A stretch of DNA of 64,000 nt, taken from Icerya purchasi (Eukaryota; Arthropoda; Insecta; Hemiptera; Monophlebidae). Positions 22,719 through 33,779 of this stretch are shown piece after piece. The position numbers and the translations under genes were made by a program. Position 1 is the first letter of the stretch, and each line of letters opens with the position of its first letter. The stretch spans positions 512,884,815-512,948,814 of the forward strand of contig CM077115.1 of assembly GCA_039619475.1 (NCBI GenBank), given 5' to 3'. The notes beneath the pieces are model-generated. The model ran no database searches. It was not told the DNA's origin and was given only the letters and a program-made list of their open reading frames with translations.

Positions 22719-24698
22719 CAAGGAAAGTACGCGAGTTGTCAGACGCCGATTTTAATGAAATTTTGATATGTTGTAGAGTATAAAAAAATATAGGCGCGTG
22801 TTTTTTTTTTATCGGCCTATATGCAGTTTCAAGGGGTAAAAATCACCGCTAAAGTTCACCCCCAAAAATCGTTTTTCCTAAATATCTCGTCTTCAACTCT
22901 AATTTTTTTATAAAACAAAATGGAAATTATTTCTCGTGCAAAGGATAAGTGTAATCCACGGTGATTTAAGCAGTAGAGTTATATCCCCTATTTTATGGGG
23001 GGTGAATACACCTTTTTTTGGTCATAATTATGGAATAAAAAATTATGAAATAATATAAAAAAATAAGAAAACATTTTTTTAACGCACGCAATTAAAAAAT
23101 AAAGTTGACGTGTTTCGGCATTTTCATGAATTTCACCCTTAAAGGGGGTAAAGCACCCGTTACAAGAATCATCAATAAATGCGTGTATCAAGTAATCCAA
23201 TTTCGTAGAAAATTCATATATAAGGGTTTTTAAGGTCGCTGATTACGAATCCCTTGTCAGATTGTGTGAATTCAAAATGGCGGATCCGATATGACACACA
23301 AAAAAGTCAAAAAGTATTCATTTTAATGACAAATTGTATACGAGGATTTTTGAGGTCGCTGATTACGAATCTGTTATCAATTTTTGAAGATTCAAATTAT
23401 CCTGTGCTTTATAAACCATACAGCCCTAAGACCCAGAGAGAGGAATTCAGCCTGTTTTTTAAACCAAAAAACCTCAAACCTCTAAACATCAGACAAGCCG
23501 ATTGTCTATGATTAAAACCACACAACTCCTAAACTGCAGGCAAACGAAAGGCCTATTCATTGTGGTATACTGGAAAACCGTTTTTATAATTTACTTATTT
23601 AAAAAATTATCAGTACGGTTCAACTTATGTATCTATTTATTAACGGGAATCACTGTCTTCTTAAGAAAATAATAACAAAAATTAATTAAGAAGTGGCCAA
23701 AGTTAATTAGTAATATAATAATTTTTTTTTTAGAACGAACCCTTATACATTCGGCGAATTACATTCAATGAGTAAATTAAAACATTTATTTTTAATTTTC
23801 ACAATCAATAAACAGTAAACAGTATACTAATACTATTACAGATATAATTTGTACTACTATCATGCTCAGTAAATCTGAAATATAATAATCAACATTTTTA
23901 AAAATAAACATCTTTAACTTTTAACATTGACTTGTCCAGGAAGGTGTGGTGTTCATTTTGCTCGTTATGACTTTAGTCAAAACAGTCTGTCTGGGGTATG
24001 CGAGTTTGGGGTTTATCGGTTTAAAAACACGGGCCTTCGTCCTGACTGGGGTTTAGGAGTTTAGGGTTTGTTGGTTTAAAAAATAGGCAGAATGCCTGTC
24101 TGAGTTTTAAGGGTTTGGGGCTGTATAGTTATAAAGCTTAGGATAATTTGAATTTTCAAAAATTGATAACAGATTCGTAATCAGCGACTTCAAAAACCCT
24201 TACATAGAAATTTTTTACAAAATTGGATTACTTGATACATGCATTTATTGATTTTTCTTGCAAGTGGTGATTTACTCCCTCTAAGGGTGAAATTCATGAA
24301 AATGCTGAAACACGTCAACTTTATTTTTTAATTGTGTGTGTTAAAAAAATGTTTTTTTTATTTTTTTATGTTATTTTATAATTTTTTATTCCATAAATAT
24401 GACCAAAAAAAGGGTGTTTTCACTCCCCAGAAAATAGGCGATGCAAACCCCCTACTGATTAAATCTCTGTGGATTACACTTATCCTTTGCACGAGAAATA
24501 ATTTCCATTTTGTTTCATAAAAAAATATAGTGCTGAATACATGATATTTAGGAAAAACGGTTTTAGGGGATGAACTTTAGAGGTGGTTTTCACCCCTGGA
24601 AACTGGATATGGACTGATAAAAAAAACACGTGTCCAATATTTTTTTATACTCTACGACATATCAAAATTAGCGTCTGATAACTCGTGTACTTTCCTTG
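22719..24698. mobile_element. Foldback DNA element 2, ~1,980 bp, arms >700 bp, TAA target duplication
   Basis: It starts CAAGGAAAGTACGCGAGTTG and ends with the complement ACTCGTGTACTTTCCTTG. TAA flanks both sides (22,716-22,718 and 24,699-24,701). The inverted arms are roughly 22,719-23,560 and 23,980-24,698, more diverged than those of element 1. Its termini align with element 1 (CAAGGA, then CGATTTTRATGAAA about 30 bp in), so both belong to one family with 3-bp TRA duplications. No transposase frame is present. The 3-bp duplication is compatible with PIF/Harbinger-like targeting (normally TWA), but I do not assign a superfamily. Confidence 0.85.
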
Positions 24699-24701
24699 TA
24701 A

Positions 24702-25176
24702 GTATTTTTTTCTTTTGATTTTGAACGCGGTTGGATCCATATTCCGTTATGCAAATTTTTCAGATTAAAATTAGTATTCGTTATGAATAAATTATTATTG
24801 CCATAGAATTTTAGTAGTCACTCTCCATAATCATTTCTAATGTGCCGTGTGTACCGATTATACCTTTCCTAATGTTTACGTTGCAACCCACTTTTGCATT
24901 ATTTATGTAGGATGTGGGATTACAGATAAAGGAAGGGAACCAAAGAAAAAAAAGAAACGCAGAAAGGATAAGAGATACATACGAACAAATAAAATAAAAA
25001 ACCCAGATATGATGGATTGGAAACTTAGCAGCAGGGACACAAGAATAGTAACGCCCAGCAAATTCGCATGCTGCCCATTCAGCAGTCAAAGGATGATCTA
25101 GTAGAGGCAAGTTTGCGAGACGACTGGGGCTACTAGTACTGATGCTATTAATACAAGCGCAGTTATAAGGAAGCGA
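24702..25176. other. No supported gene
   Basis: A 99-codon minus-strand frame (24,811-25,110) has no recognisable domain. Otherwise plain AT-rich sequence up to the target duplication of the Jockey element. Confidence 0.4.
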
Positions 25177-25188
25177 GGAGTGAATATT
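25177..25188. repeat. Target-site duplication, left copy, of the Jockey element
   Basis: GGAGTGAATATT here is repeated at 29,729-29,740. The last bases overlap the T tract, so the duplication is 10-12 bp. Confidence 0.85.
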
Positions 25189-25320
25189 TTTTTTTTTTTT
25201 TTTTTTTTTGTTTTATTTTTGCGTACAATCTGTCCCTGAACGGGTCAATAAGTAGCACTAATGTTTTACGGTATTATCATTAGATGCTGCCCATTAGCAG
25301 CCATTCTCTGTATATATTAA

Positions 25321-28014
25321 TTAATAACGATGTTGTAGATCCATTTGACCATATCTTTTTAAACGTTTGAATTCTGTGGGATTTCGCTTGAGGTTGGCAG
25401 CCAGTCGATTGACATGTTTCTGGAGTCGCTGCATATATCTACCACTGTGTGTTCTGACCGTTTCTTTTACATCAGGCATGTGGAGATCCTTATGTAAATC
25501 AGTATTACAGATATACCACGGTGCTCCAACGATGTTGCGCAATACCTTAGACTGGAAACGCTGGATAGTTTTCAGTCTGGAGTTGCTGGCGGTTCCCCAG
25601 ATTTCTATTCCATATGTCCATATAGGCTTCAAAATAACTTTATATATTAACAGTTTGTTTTTAACTGATAAGAATGAATTTGTATGCATTAGCCAGTTCA
25701 TACTCCGTAGTTTGAGCTCAAGTTGTTTCCTTTTGGCTAAAATATGGTTTTTCCAAGTTAGCCTTTGATCCAGGTGCAGTCCTAAATATTTTACGGAACA
25801 GGACTCAGGAATTATTTCGTCGTTAAAGCGGATTGGTGTATTTCCCTTAATTCTGTTTAGCGTAAACAAGACATGCGTAGATTTAGATTCGTTTACTCTG
25901 ATTTTCCATGCTTTACACCAATTCTCTATATGCGTAATGTGAGTTTGAATATGCTCCACAGCAACATTAGGGTCATGGTGGCTTGATAATATCGCCGTAT
26001 CATCCGCGAACATAGAAGTTATAGTGTTAGCATTGTCTGGGAAATCGGAAGTGTAAATCTGGTATAGTACCGGACCGAGTACACTGCCCTGAGGCACACC
26101 GGAGTGTATACTATATATTTCAGAGTGCTCATCGTTAAAATTCACCTGAAAGTATCTGTCCGTTAGGTAAGATTTGAATAGTGTATAATATTGATGTGGT
26201 AGATTTTTCTTTAGTTTAAATTGTAGACCTATATGCCAGACTTTGTCGAACGCTTTTTCTATATCCAGGAATAGCGCATTGCAATATTTTTTTTGTTCGA
26301 AACTGCTGTTGATAACTTCAACTAATCGATGAATTTGTTCTGTCGTGCCATGTTGTTTTCTAAACCCAAATTGCCAGTCAGGTATTACCTTATTTTCTTC
26401 AAGTATTGGCTTTATTCTTCTTAAGATAAGTTTTTCAAATAGCTTAGAAGTAATGGGTAAGAGACTGATAGGTCTGTATGATGATACTTCTTCCTGCGGT
26501 TTGCCTGGTTTTTGTAACATTATTATGGAGGCGAATTTCCATTGAATGGGGTAATAGCCGGTACGAATTATTGCATTGAAAATATATGTTAATAATGTTA
26601 TCGCTTTTCTCGGTAAGTTTTTCAGTTCTTTTGCAGTTATTAGGTCATATCCAGGGGATTTTTTTGGTTGAAGATGTTTTTGTATGTAAGATTTTACTTC
26701 CATTGGTGATACCGGTTTTATAGGTGGACACATTTGGAATGGCGCTTGTAGATAATTGTATATGTGGTCATCATCGCGAGTTATCATGCTGTTGTCGTCA
26801 AGGAAAACTTCAGAGAGGTATTCAGCGTATATTTTGGCTTTATCTTTGTTGGTTCTTGCCCATCCGTGGTTTTTATTTTTTAAGGGTGGTTGTTGAGGTG
26901 TGTGGTGACGTTTTAGATTTTTGGTGGCCTTCCATAGCGAGTAATCGGTATCAATATTGGGCGTCAGGTGTGTAATATAATCTTGAAAGACTTCGTTCTT
27001 CCTGTCCGATAACGCTTTCCTCAATTGTTTCGTTATTCTGTTTAATGCATTTTTATTGATTGGGTTTCTGTCCCTGTGCCAAATTCTCCTTAGTCGTCTT
27101 TTTTCCGCGATCATATCCTTTAGTGCTTTAGGATGTTTAGTAGATTTCATACACAATTTTTTTTGTGGGGTAGCTTGATATGCCGCTTCGTGAATACATT
27201 TGATAAAATGTTCAATAGCAATTTCGACGTTTTCTTCCGTTTTTAATGGAATAGTTAAATCTATTTTGCTTTCGACCGTCTGCTGAAAAACATGCCAGTT
27301 GGTATGTCTGTTTGTCAGGCTTGGTCTCATGGGAACTTGTGTTATTGTACTATTAACGCTTAAGATTTTTGGGGAATGATCGGACGTACCATCCATGGAT
27401 GTTTCTACTAGTGTGTGGTCAACGTCGACCCCTTTGATGATAAAAAAATCTAATAGGTCTGGTAGCTTGTTTACATCGGTTGGCCAATATGATGGTATAC
27501 CATCAGATAAGTGCAGGTATTTGTTTTTTTGAACACATGCGTATAACTGCCTACCTCTGGGTGTTGTTAGGCGAGATCCAAAGGATATGTGCTTAGCATT
27601 GTAATCGCCACCAACGATAAACTTGTTTCCAAGACTTTTGAAGTATTCTTCATAGTGCTCTTGCTTGATGTTATGCTTGGGGGGACAGTAAGCTGATGAT
27701 ATTGTAAGTGGCCCAAACGAGGTCTCTATCATGACGGTAGTTGCTTGCAGGTATTCTCTTGTAAAATCATTTACTTCGGAATGCTTAATCGCGGTTCTTA
27801 TAATAATTGCGGTTCCTCCATGGGCTGTGCCATCTGGATGGTTAGTGTGGTAGACTGTGTAATGGGGTATCTTAATATAACTTTTATTAGTAAAGTGAGA
27901 TTCAGATATTAAAAGAATATCAATGCTATTACTTATTAGGAACGCTTCCACTTCATGGCGATACTGCACCAAACCATTAATGTTCCAAGTAGCTATTCTA
28001 AGTAATTTATTCAT
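25321..28014 (-). CDS. Jockey-type LINE ORF2: endonuclease and reverse transcriptase, 897 aa
   Basis: This enzyme nicks target DNA and primes reverse transcription of the element RNA there. Endonuclease (residues about 1-225): RIATWNINGL, LLISESHF, GGTAIII, VGGDYN, LLDFFI and GTSDHSPKI. RT (about 430-720): KSPGYDLI, YRPISLLPITSKLFEKLI, NALFLDIEKAFDKVW, HSGVPQGSVLGPVLYQIY and catalytic MFADDTAIL, then KYLGLHLDQRLTW in the thumb. No RNase H domain follows, as in the Jockey clade. Length is typical and no break is seen. The ATG overlaps the ORF1 stop (ATGA on the minus strand, 28,011-28,014), suggesting translation by termination-reinitiation. Maximal similarity should be to jockey-type polymerases of insects. 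Confidence 0.93.
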   Translation of the reverse strand: MNKLLRIATWNINGLVQYRHEVEAFLISNSIDILLISESHFTNKSYIKIPHYTVYHTNHPDGTAHGGTAIIIRTAIKHSEVNDFTREYLQATTVMIETSFGPLTISSAYCPPKHNIKQEHYEEYFKSLGNKFIVGGDYNAKHISFGSRLTTPRGRQLYACVQKNKYLHLSDGIPSYWPTDVNKLPDLLDFFIIKGVDVDHTLVETSMDGTSDHSPKILSVNSTITQVPMRPSLTNRHTNWHVFQQTVESKIDLTIPLKTEENVEIAIEHFIKCIHEAAYQATPQKKLCMKSTKHPKALKDMIAEKRRLRRIWHRDRNPINKNALNRITKQLRKALSDRKNEVFQDYITHLTPNIDTDYSLWKATKNLKRHHTPQQPPLKNKNHGWARTNKDKAKIYAEYLSEVFLDDNSMITRDDDHIYNYLQAPFQMCPPIKPVSPMEVKSYIQKHLQPKKSPGYDLITAKELKNLPRKAITLLTYIFNAIIRTGYYPIQWKFASIIMLQKPGKPQEEVSSYRPISLLPITSKLFEKLILRRIKPILEENKVIPDWQFGFRKQHGTTEQIHRLVEVINSSFEQKKYCNALFLDIEKAFDKVWHIGLQFKLKKNLPHQYYTLFKSYLTDRYFQVNFNDEHSEIYSIHSGVPQGSVLGPVLYQIYTSDFPDNANTITSMFADDTAILSSHHDPNVAVEHIQTHITHIENWCKAWKIRVNESKSTHVLFTLNRIKGNTPIRFNDEIIPESCSVKYLGLHLDQRLTWKNHILAKRKQLELKLRSMNWLMHTNSFLSVKNKLLIYKVILKPIWTYGIEIWGTASNSRLKTIQRFQSKVLRNIVGAPWYICNTDLHKDLHMPDVKETVRTHSGRYMQRLQKHVNRLAANLKRNPTEFKRLKRYGQMDLQHRY

Positions 28015-29546
28015 TTGGACGAGAAGTTGTTAATTAAAGTTGATAACATGTTCAGTATCATACTATTTTGTTGAATAAGTTGATTGAAAATATTTTTGAA
28101 TTCTACCAGGAATTCGTTGAGTTGGGATCCTATGCCGGAGTTTAAGTCGTTTATATTTAAAGCGTTGTTATCTGTGTTATACAACGTGGGTTGAGATATA
28201 GTTTTTTTGGCCTTACGATCGTGTAGTATAATATTTCTAGCCCATGTGAAATCATTTTGTGTAGGAGGTTTAGTATTAAGCGTTGCAGGAAAATTTGCTT
28301 CAGTTGGAACGAACTCTCGTACGTTTTTGTTTACTCGCTGTGCTGTATTATGAGATTTATACCTTTTATTGATTAAATTTTTATATATGGTACAACCTTT
28401 ATAATTTGCTGGGTGATTCCCTTCGCAATGTATGCATTTAGCATGTTCTTGTATCGATTTGTTGCAATTTTTAGAGTCGTGCTGTTCGCCGCATTTGACA
28501 CAAGCGAATGGTAGTGTGCAGTAAGACTTACTGTGGCCAAATAGTTGGCACCTGGTGCATTGTATTATTCCCTTATTCTTATATGGCGGTTCCACCTTAA
28601 TCTTCATGTTTAAGAGATATTGCATATTATAAATATCTTTGTTATTTGTATTAGGCTCGAGGTCCACAAAAAACATGGGTAGGGGCTGTTTCGTTCTTGG
28701 ATTACGTACATTTATAACGTTCCTCGTTATGAATCCTTTTTCATTCAGATCTTCTTTTATTTCTTCTGCCGGCATTGTATGATGTATATTTTTAATTACA
28801 ACGCGGTAGGCTCGCTCCTCTTTGAGTTGATATGTATGATATACTATATTTTTTTCTTTTAGCTGTTTTATAACTTTTCTATAGCTATCAGCATTGTTAG
28901 TTTTTAATTTTATTTTCTTGTCGTTTAGGGCCTGACAAACGAAATCGTCTTTATTTAAAATTGAAGAGATACATGCTTCCATTTCTTTATAATTAACTAC
29001 ACCATATAGAATTATAGGGGGAGGTTTTGAAATTTTCAATTCTAAATTTTTGCTGTTTCTGTTTTGTACATTACTTGTGTGAGTATCACTATCCGGGTGA
29101 TTTATTAAAGGCGAGAATCTATTTGGTTTCATTACTACAGTAGGGGAACTATCAGGAGTTAATACTCGTTGTCGTTTTCGAGTTGGTACAATTTGCCATG
29201 AATTTGCCGACTGCACAATTGTGATTGGAGTTACCTTTTTTTTCGTTTTTGAATTTGTGTTATCCGTCACTTGTGTATTTTCTTTATTAGCACGTGCGAA
29301 ATTGATATTATGCTCTTTAGCAGTGTTATTTGTGTTCGTAGTTACATTATTATTTGCATTGTTAGTGTTAGTATTATTTATAATATCACCACCATTAAAA
29401 TCGAACGGAGATAAAGGAACGGACTCACCGCCGATTTGCATCGAGTCGTCGTTATCATCAATATGATTTTCAAAAGAAGCAGCAGCATCATCAGCTTGTC
29501 GGCTGTTGACAGACTTGCGTTGAATAATAGGCGATCGTAAAACCAT
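28011..29546 (-). CDS. Jockey-type LINE ORF1: RNA-binding protein with three CCHC knuckles, 511 aa
   Basis: The N terminus is acidic and Asn/Thr-rich (IINNTNTNNANNNVTTNTNN). A central domain with YRVVIKNIHHTMPAEEIKEDL has the look of the RRM-like/PRE_C2HC region of Jockey ORF1 proteins. Three zinc knuckles follow at about residues 328-385: CTRCQLFGHSKSYC, CVKCGEQHDSKNC and CIHCEGNHPANYKGC. A hydrophobic C-terminal tail (FKNIFNQLIQQNSMILNML) may mediate oligomerisation. Its role is to coat element RNA and help form the RNP. The frame is complete from ATG 29,546 to a TGA shared with the ORF2 start. Confidence 0.9.
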   Translation of the reverse strand: MVLRSPIIQRKSVNSRQADDAAASFENHIDDNDDSMQIGGESVPLSPFDFNGGDIINNTNTNNANNNVTTNTNNTAKEHNINFARANKENTQVTDNTNSKTKKKVTPITIVQSANSWQIVPTRKRQRVLTPDSSPTVVMKPNRFSPLINHPDSDTHTSNVQNRNSKNLELKISKPPPIILYGVVNYKEMEACISSILNKDDFVCQALNDKKIKLKTNNADSYRKVIKQLKEKNIVYHTYQLKEERAYRVVIKNIHHTMPAEEIKEDLNEKGFITRNVINVRNPRTKQPLPMFFVDLEPNTNNKDIYNMQYLLNMKIKVEPPYKNKGIIQCTRCQLFGHSKSYCTLPFACVKCGEQHDSKNCNKSIQEHAKCIHCEGNHPANYKGCTIYKNLINKRYKSHNTAQRVNKNVREFVPTEANFPATLNTKPPTQNDFTWARNIILHDRKAKKTISQPTLYNTDNNALNINDLNSGIGSQLNEFLVEFKNIFNQLIQQNSMILNMLSTLINNFSSK

Positions 29547-29728
29547 TCCGGTGGTTTACTTGCGGGGGTAAAGATAACGAAATACCGGCTTGCTTATCAG
29601 CAAGCCGACCACTTTGCCGTAACACGACTCAAATACAACGAATAGGAAACTATCAACTACCGTAATCAATTCGAGAGAGAAAAATTATCGAGAACAATTA
29701 AACGCGTAACCGAACGTGAACAATCACT
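29547..29728 (-). promoter_or_regulatory. Jockey element 5' UTR, expected site of the internal promoter
   Basis: 182 bp between the target-site duplication and the ORF1 ATG. It includes a CGGCTTGC-TTATCA-GCAAGCCG hairpin (about 29,585-29,608). Jockey-clade LINEs are transcribed from internal promoters at the 5' end; I see no unambiguous initiator, so the promoter role is by analogy. Confidence 0.5.
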
Positions 29729-29740
29729 GGAGTGAATATT
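29729..29740. repeat. Target-site duplication, right copy, of the Jockey element
   Basis: GGAGTGAATATT, identical to 25,177-25,188. It lies immediately upstream of the element's 5' UTR. Confidence 0.85.
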
Positions 29741-32070
29741 AAAATGAAAAATTGAAAAGGAACACTACAGTGAGAAAATGGATGTAAGAAAAAGTATGAA
29801 AGGAATAGAAGGGAAGGGTCGATACCGGTAAGAATGATGTTGTAAATTTTGATCATTTTATACAAAGTATGGAAGAGAAAAAGATAGAAATGTAAGCAAG
29901 AGGGGTCAAGAGGCCAAAGTGGCTGTGTTATATATATATATATATAAATATATACATTTAGATTACATACTGACATAATAGTTGATTAGAAATCAGACAT
30001 TTAAATCAGTCTTTAAGTGTGTGGTCCTACATATTTCCCGCATACAAAATTTGCTAGGAGCAATGGTCACACACTGGTCGGAATCGGGCAGTACAACTAA
30101 GGCTCGATGCACATACAATTTTTTACGTGTGATGACGCTTCAATGTGAAATACCATAAGGCAGATTGAGTTGCGTACAAAATATTAGCGTCAATGAATAA
30201 TAGCACGTTCATGTGATACAATCATTTTGTGCCAGAACCAAACGAATTAGATTTCGAAGTAGATATCGATAATTATGATACTTGCACTAGGCTTAATATG
30301 GAAATTTTGTCACACTCGATCTGTTGTGTAGTTTCTTTAAATAGCTTTTCCAGATATACACAAACAATAAAGATGGTTAGATATGAATTATGTTCTCGAT
30401 CAACCATGTATGCCGGTATTTCAAGGGGAAAAAAATGACACTTTCGGTAAAGGAGTCGTTTGACAATTGTAGTAAATGTTATAAAACGGTCATAAAGGGT
30501 TAATATTACCCACTCGGAAGATGCGGACCCAGCAATGTACATACAACTCAAGAATTTGGAAACTCATCTATGTTACTTGAAGAGCGTACTTGGCTACTTA
30601 GGTGTATTAACTTTCTCGATCTAAAGCGACCTAAGTGTAGATGTCTTTTAGAGGAGTTTATACTCGTATATATGTAAGATTATTTAGAAAATTAAAGGAT
30701 GACTATCAGAATTTTTCAAATATTTGTAGTTTAGGTCGGTTTTAAGAAGTAATGCGACGCGTACGAAGTCGAATTGGGAGAGATCAAAAATCATATGTGA
30801 ACGCAATTAAAAGTACTGCAAAGTCTTTGATTATAGCTATACTCCCGCCGTGCTGATGAACCGTCCGCAAACCGCAATAAAAGAGTACTGGCCGGTACTG
30901 CGCTAAGAACCACCTCAAAAAATCAATATCCCGAACTTAAACGATATATATTAATTTCATATAAGTGATCAAAATTTCTGAAGTTGTTCTTCGAAAAATT
31001 CATTACCGATTCTTCATTTTTAAAAGCGTTGCTTTTTAAAAAATGCAATAAACATTATTCGTTGTTCCGATACATCCCGATACAACTGGGATGAATGAAT
31101 ATATGATAACTGTACAGTTATTATGGTCCATTTAGTGCTAGCAATGACACTGAATCGGACCTGAATAATTTCGATATTTGTGGACTTGATAGCCCTATAT
31201 CAGCCATTACGCCTCTGAGTAGATAGTGAAATACATTTTTATCTGGTTTTTCGTGTGTGTGCCTTACAGAGCCGCATGAAATCTATACTGCTCCAAATAA
31301 GCAAATTACTCTTGAACGATTAGGATGCGTTTATTACCAGACACATGCGCACAGATGTTTTTCTAGGGTGCCGATAAAATTTCAATGAGTTGAAAAGCTG
31401 ATATTAAAGTTCTCAGGAAAAAAGGGAAGAAAAAGAACAAAAATGCAATGAACGATAAAAGTAGCGAAAGAAAGGATAAAAATCAAATGATACGTGTAGA
31501 GAGGAAATAAAATGTTCTCAGTACGAAATGAAAGCTGCGAAGATGAAAAGAAGTGTGGACTTGGCTGCCGCGTGGAGCTGGATTAAACATTTAATATTTT
31601 AATAAGTGGTAGTAAATTCGTTATTAGAGAACGGTTAAAGAAGCGTAAAACACATTGAACTGTCGAATATAACAAGAGGTTGCTGCGTCAGGAGAAGTGT
31701 TTGCTGTGGTAAATTTTCACACTAGAAGAAAGAAGATAGTTCGGAGAAGATAGAAAGAAGATAGTTCGGAGAAGATAGAAAGAAGAAATATATAAATGGA
31801 AAATAGAACCGGTAACAGATATCGAATACAAAGTTTCGAGAGCGGAAGTAACTATAAGCTGAGTTGGAAACGCGCCATAACTAGCACTTGTTATACAGTT
31901 TTTCCAGGCCAGCCACGGGCTACAGATTATTTCTAGCATTCACAAATGCGTTTAGTACGTTCTGTCCAAGAACAGTTTTTTTCACCCTCCAGTATTGCTA
32001 CTACCAAAAGCCCTGTCCCGTTGTTGTTCCAAGTTTTTTCCCGTAATCGTCCACCTCATTCCCGAATTGC
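29741..32070. other. No supported gene; minor simple repeats
   Basis: AT-rich with a (TA)n run at about 29,933-29,952. No frame over 93 codons, and none has a domain. The longest frames overlap each other antisense near 30,230-30,550 and are not convincing. Confidence 0.45.
31722..31790. repeat. 25-bp tandem repeat, ~2.5 copies
   Basis: The unit GAAAGAAGATAGTTCGGAGA plus AGATA is repeated head to tail with few or no differences. Non-coding. Confidence 0.75.
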
Positions 32071-32073
32071 AGC

Positions 32074-32150
32074 ATATTATTATTATTATTATTACTATTA
32101 TTATTATAGTTATGATTATCATCATTATTATCATTATTGTTATTATTACA
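32074..32150. repeat. (ATT)n microsatellite, imperfect
   Basis: TTA/ATT units with interruptions (ACTATT, GTTATG, ATCATC). Followed by a short CACCGGGGCCGTAGTGGCTA phrase that faintly resembles a tRNA D-arm but lacks the rest of a tRNA. Confidence 0.8.
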
Positions 32151-32311
32151 GAAGCACCGGGGCCGTAGTGGCTAAGGATGATTTATAAACGATATATACA
32201 CATAGGATACGACATGCGGTTTGCTATATACGTCGAGTATACAGATATATATCACCATTGAAACATTCTGCTCAAAAAATTCTAACTCAAGATATACATA
32301 ATATCCATATA

Positions 32312-32361
<50 letters not shown>

Positions 32362-33200
32362 AATATATGAAATATTATTGGAATCGAGCAAAGAGCTCAA
32401 GGTAGAGTCGGGTGTTGAATAGAGATGGTTTATTCAGCTTTTTAATATTACCATTCGTAACTCGTCTACACAACGAATTTGCATAATAGTCCCGGAAATT
32501 CGAGTTCAGTTTTCCTTCTGCATTCCGGTGTTGCTCCTGTGAAATCGTTACCCCATCTCTAACCTAATATCATTTTCAATACATACATATTGTCACAGGC
32601 ACAGCTTCCTACAGAAAAAGGTTTGTCTGTGCGCCTGTCTTTGTCTGTCTGTGTACGTGTGTACGAAATGTGCGATTTAGTAAAGGTAGCTCGGTTAAAG
32701 CTTTTATCGCGAGCATGCAGTTTAAAAATCACCCTGCAGAAAGAAAAATGAGAAGGAAAAAAGAGGTAAACGAACCTCGTATATTATTATGCCGGACGAC
32801 ACGCCAACAACTATTTCGGCTATATCCATTAGCTATTACGACGACGTCGTTTTACCTAGCGCATTATTGTTAATCGCTACTGTTAATAATCGACGCCAGA
32901 GACATTTTCAATTTTAAACTCTGGCGAATTACAAAAAAATCAAAATTTCACTATCCTCGCTGAAATAGCTATTACCCTACTTAGATTTGTAACGCAAGTG
33001 AAAACCCCGCGTGCTCAGAATTCTAAATGCGACTACACTGTAAGGTGTTTAGCGGTGACCATTGATGCACCGTCGTCCGGATCGTTTACTTCGGCTTATT
33101 AATTAATTTACAAAAATCTCTAAAACGGTTATTTTTAATTAAAAAAGGAAAATTGAAAAAGAAACAGGCTACTTTTAAAAAAGAAAAATGCTTTTTTACT
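32151..33200. other. No supported gene
   Basis: Contains a (TA)n tract (about 32,317-32,349) followed by TATG/TATGTA units. Otherwise AT-rich unique-looking sequence. Confidence 0.45.
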
Positions 33201-33605
33201 AAAAATAAATACCGATACTTGAAGGTTTATTATACAAATTTAAAAATGCACTAAAAAGTAAAAAATAATTACTCTCGATGAGAAAATATATATCAGAGTG
33301 ATATAACACCTTAAGGGTGATATCGTAATTCTTATACAACATTAATACTTATTAGAGTTGGAATTAAATTCATGTTATTATATCTAGGAACAATTTTATG
33401 AACATTTAATGCAGTTTTTAATTATTCTTTTAATATGAATTTGATGCCAACTCCAAAAAATTAATGTTGTATAAGAATTACGATATCACCCTTAAGGTGT
33501 TGTATCACTCTGATATATATTTTTTTATCGGGAGTAATTATTTTTTACTTTTTAGTGCATTTTTAAATTTGTATAATAAACCTTGAAGTCGGTATTTATT
33601 TTTTG
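33201..33605. repeat. Long palindrome (foldback/MITE-like), ~175-bp arms
   Basis: The left arm (about 33,201-33,380) and right arm (about 33,435-33,605) are inverted copies including the conserved stretch CACCTTAAGGGTGATATCGT and its complement, with about 54 bp between them. The right flank repeats TTTTTAGTGCATTTTTAGTGCATTT. No target-site duplication or coding region is evident, and the ends do not match the CAAGGA family. Confidence 0.75.
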
Positions 33606-33779
33606 TAAAAAATAATTTTATTTTTTACTTTTTAGTGCATTTTTAGTGCATTTAAAATTAAAACATTTTAATAAGAACAGATATTTCGACGGTGTGAAAA
33701 CATCAAAAGCTACATTTCCATGGTAATTTGGCAAATTTATAGTATTTTATAAGTCAATAAACTTCATTATTCACCAATC

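Larger units (their letters stand above)
25187..29728 (-). mobile_element. Full-length Jockey-type LINE with intact ORFs
   Basis: About 4.54 kb bounded by a 10-12-bp target-site duplication. T23 (25,187-25,209) is the poly(A) tail, and a 5' UTR of about 182 bp precedes ORF1. Two ORFs without RNase H, a three-knuckle ORF1 and an ORF2 of about 900 codons match the Jockey clade. Both ORFs and the boundaries are intact, so it is a recent and possibly active insertion. Confidence 0.9.

Noticed and set aside
24811..25110. 99-codon minus-strand frame with a hydrophobic middle
   Set aside because: Could suggest a membrane peptide, but there is no homology signal and no conserved context.
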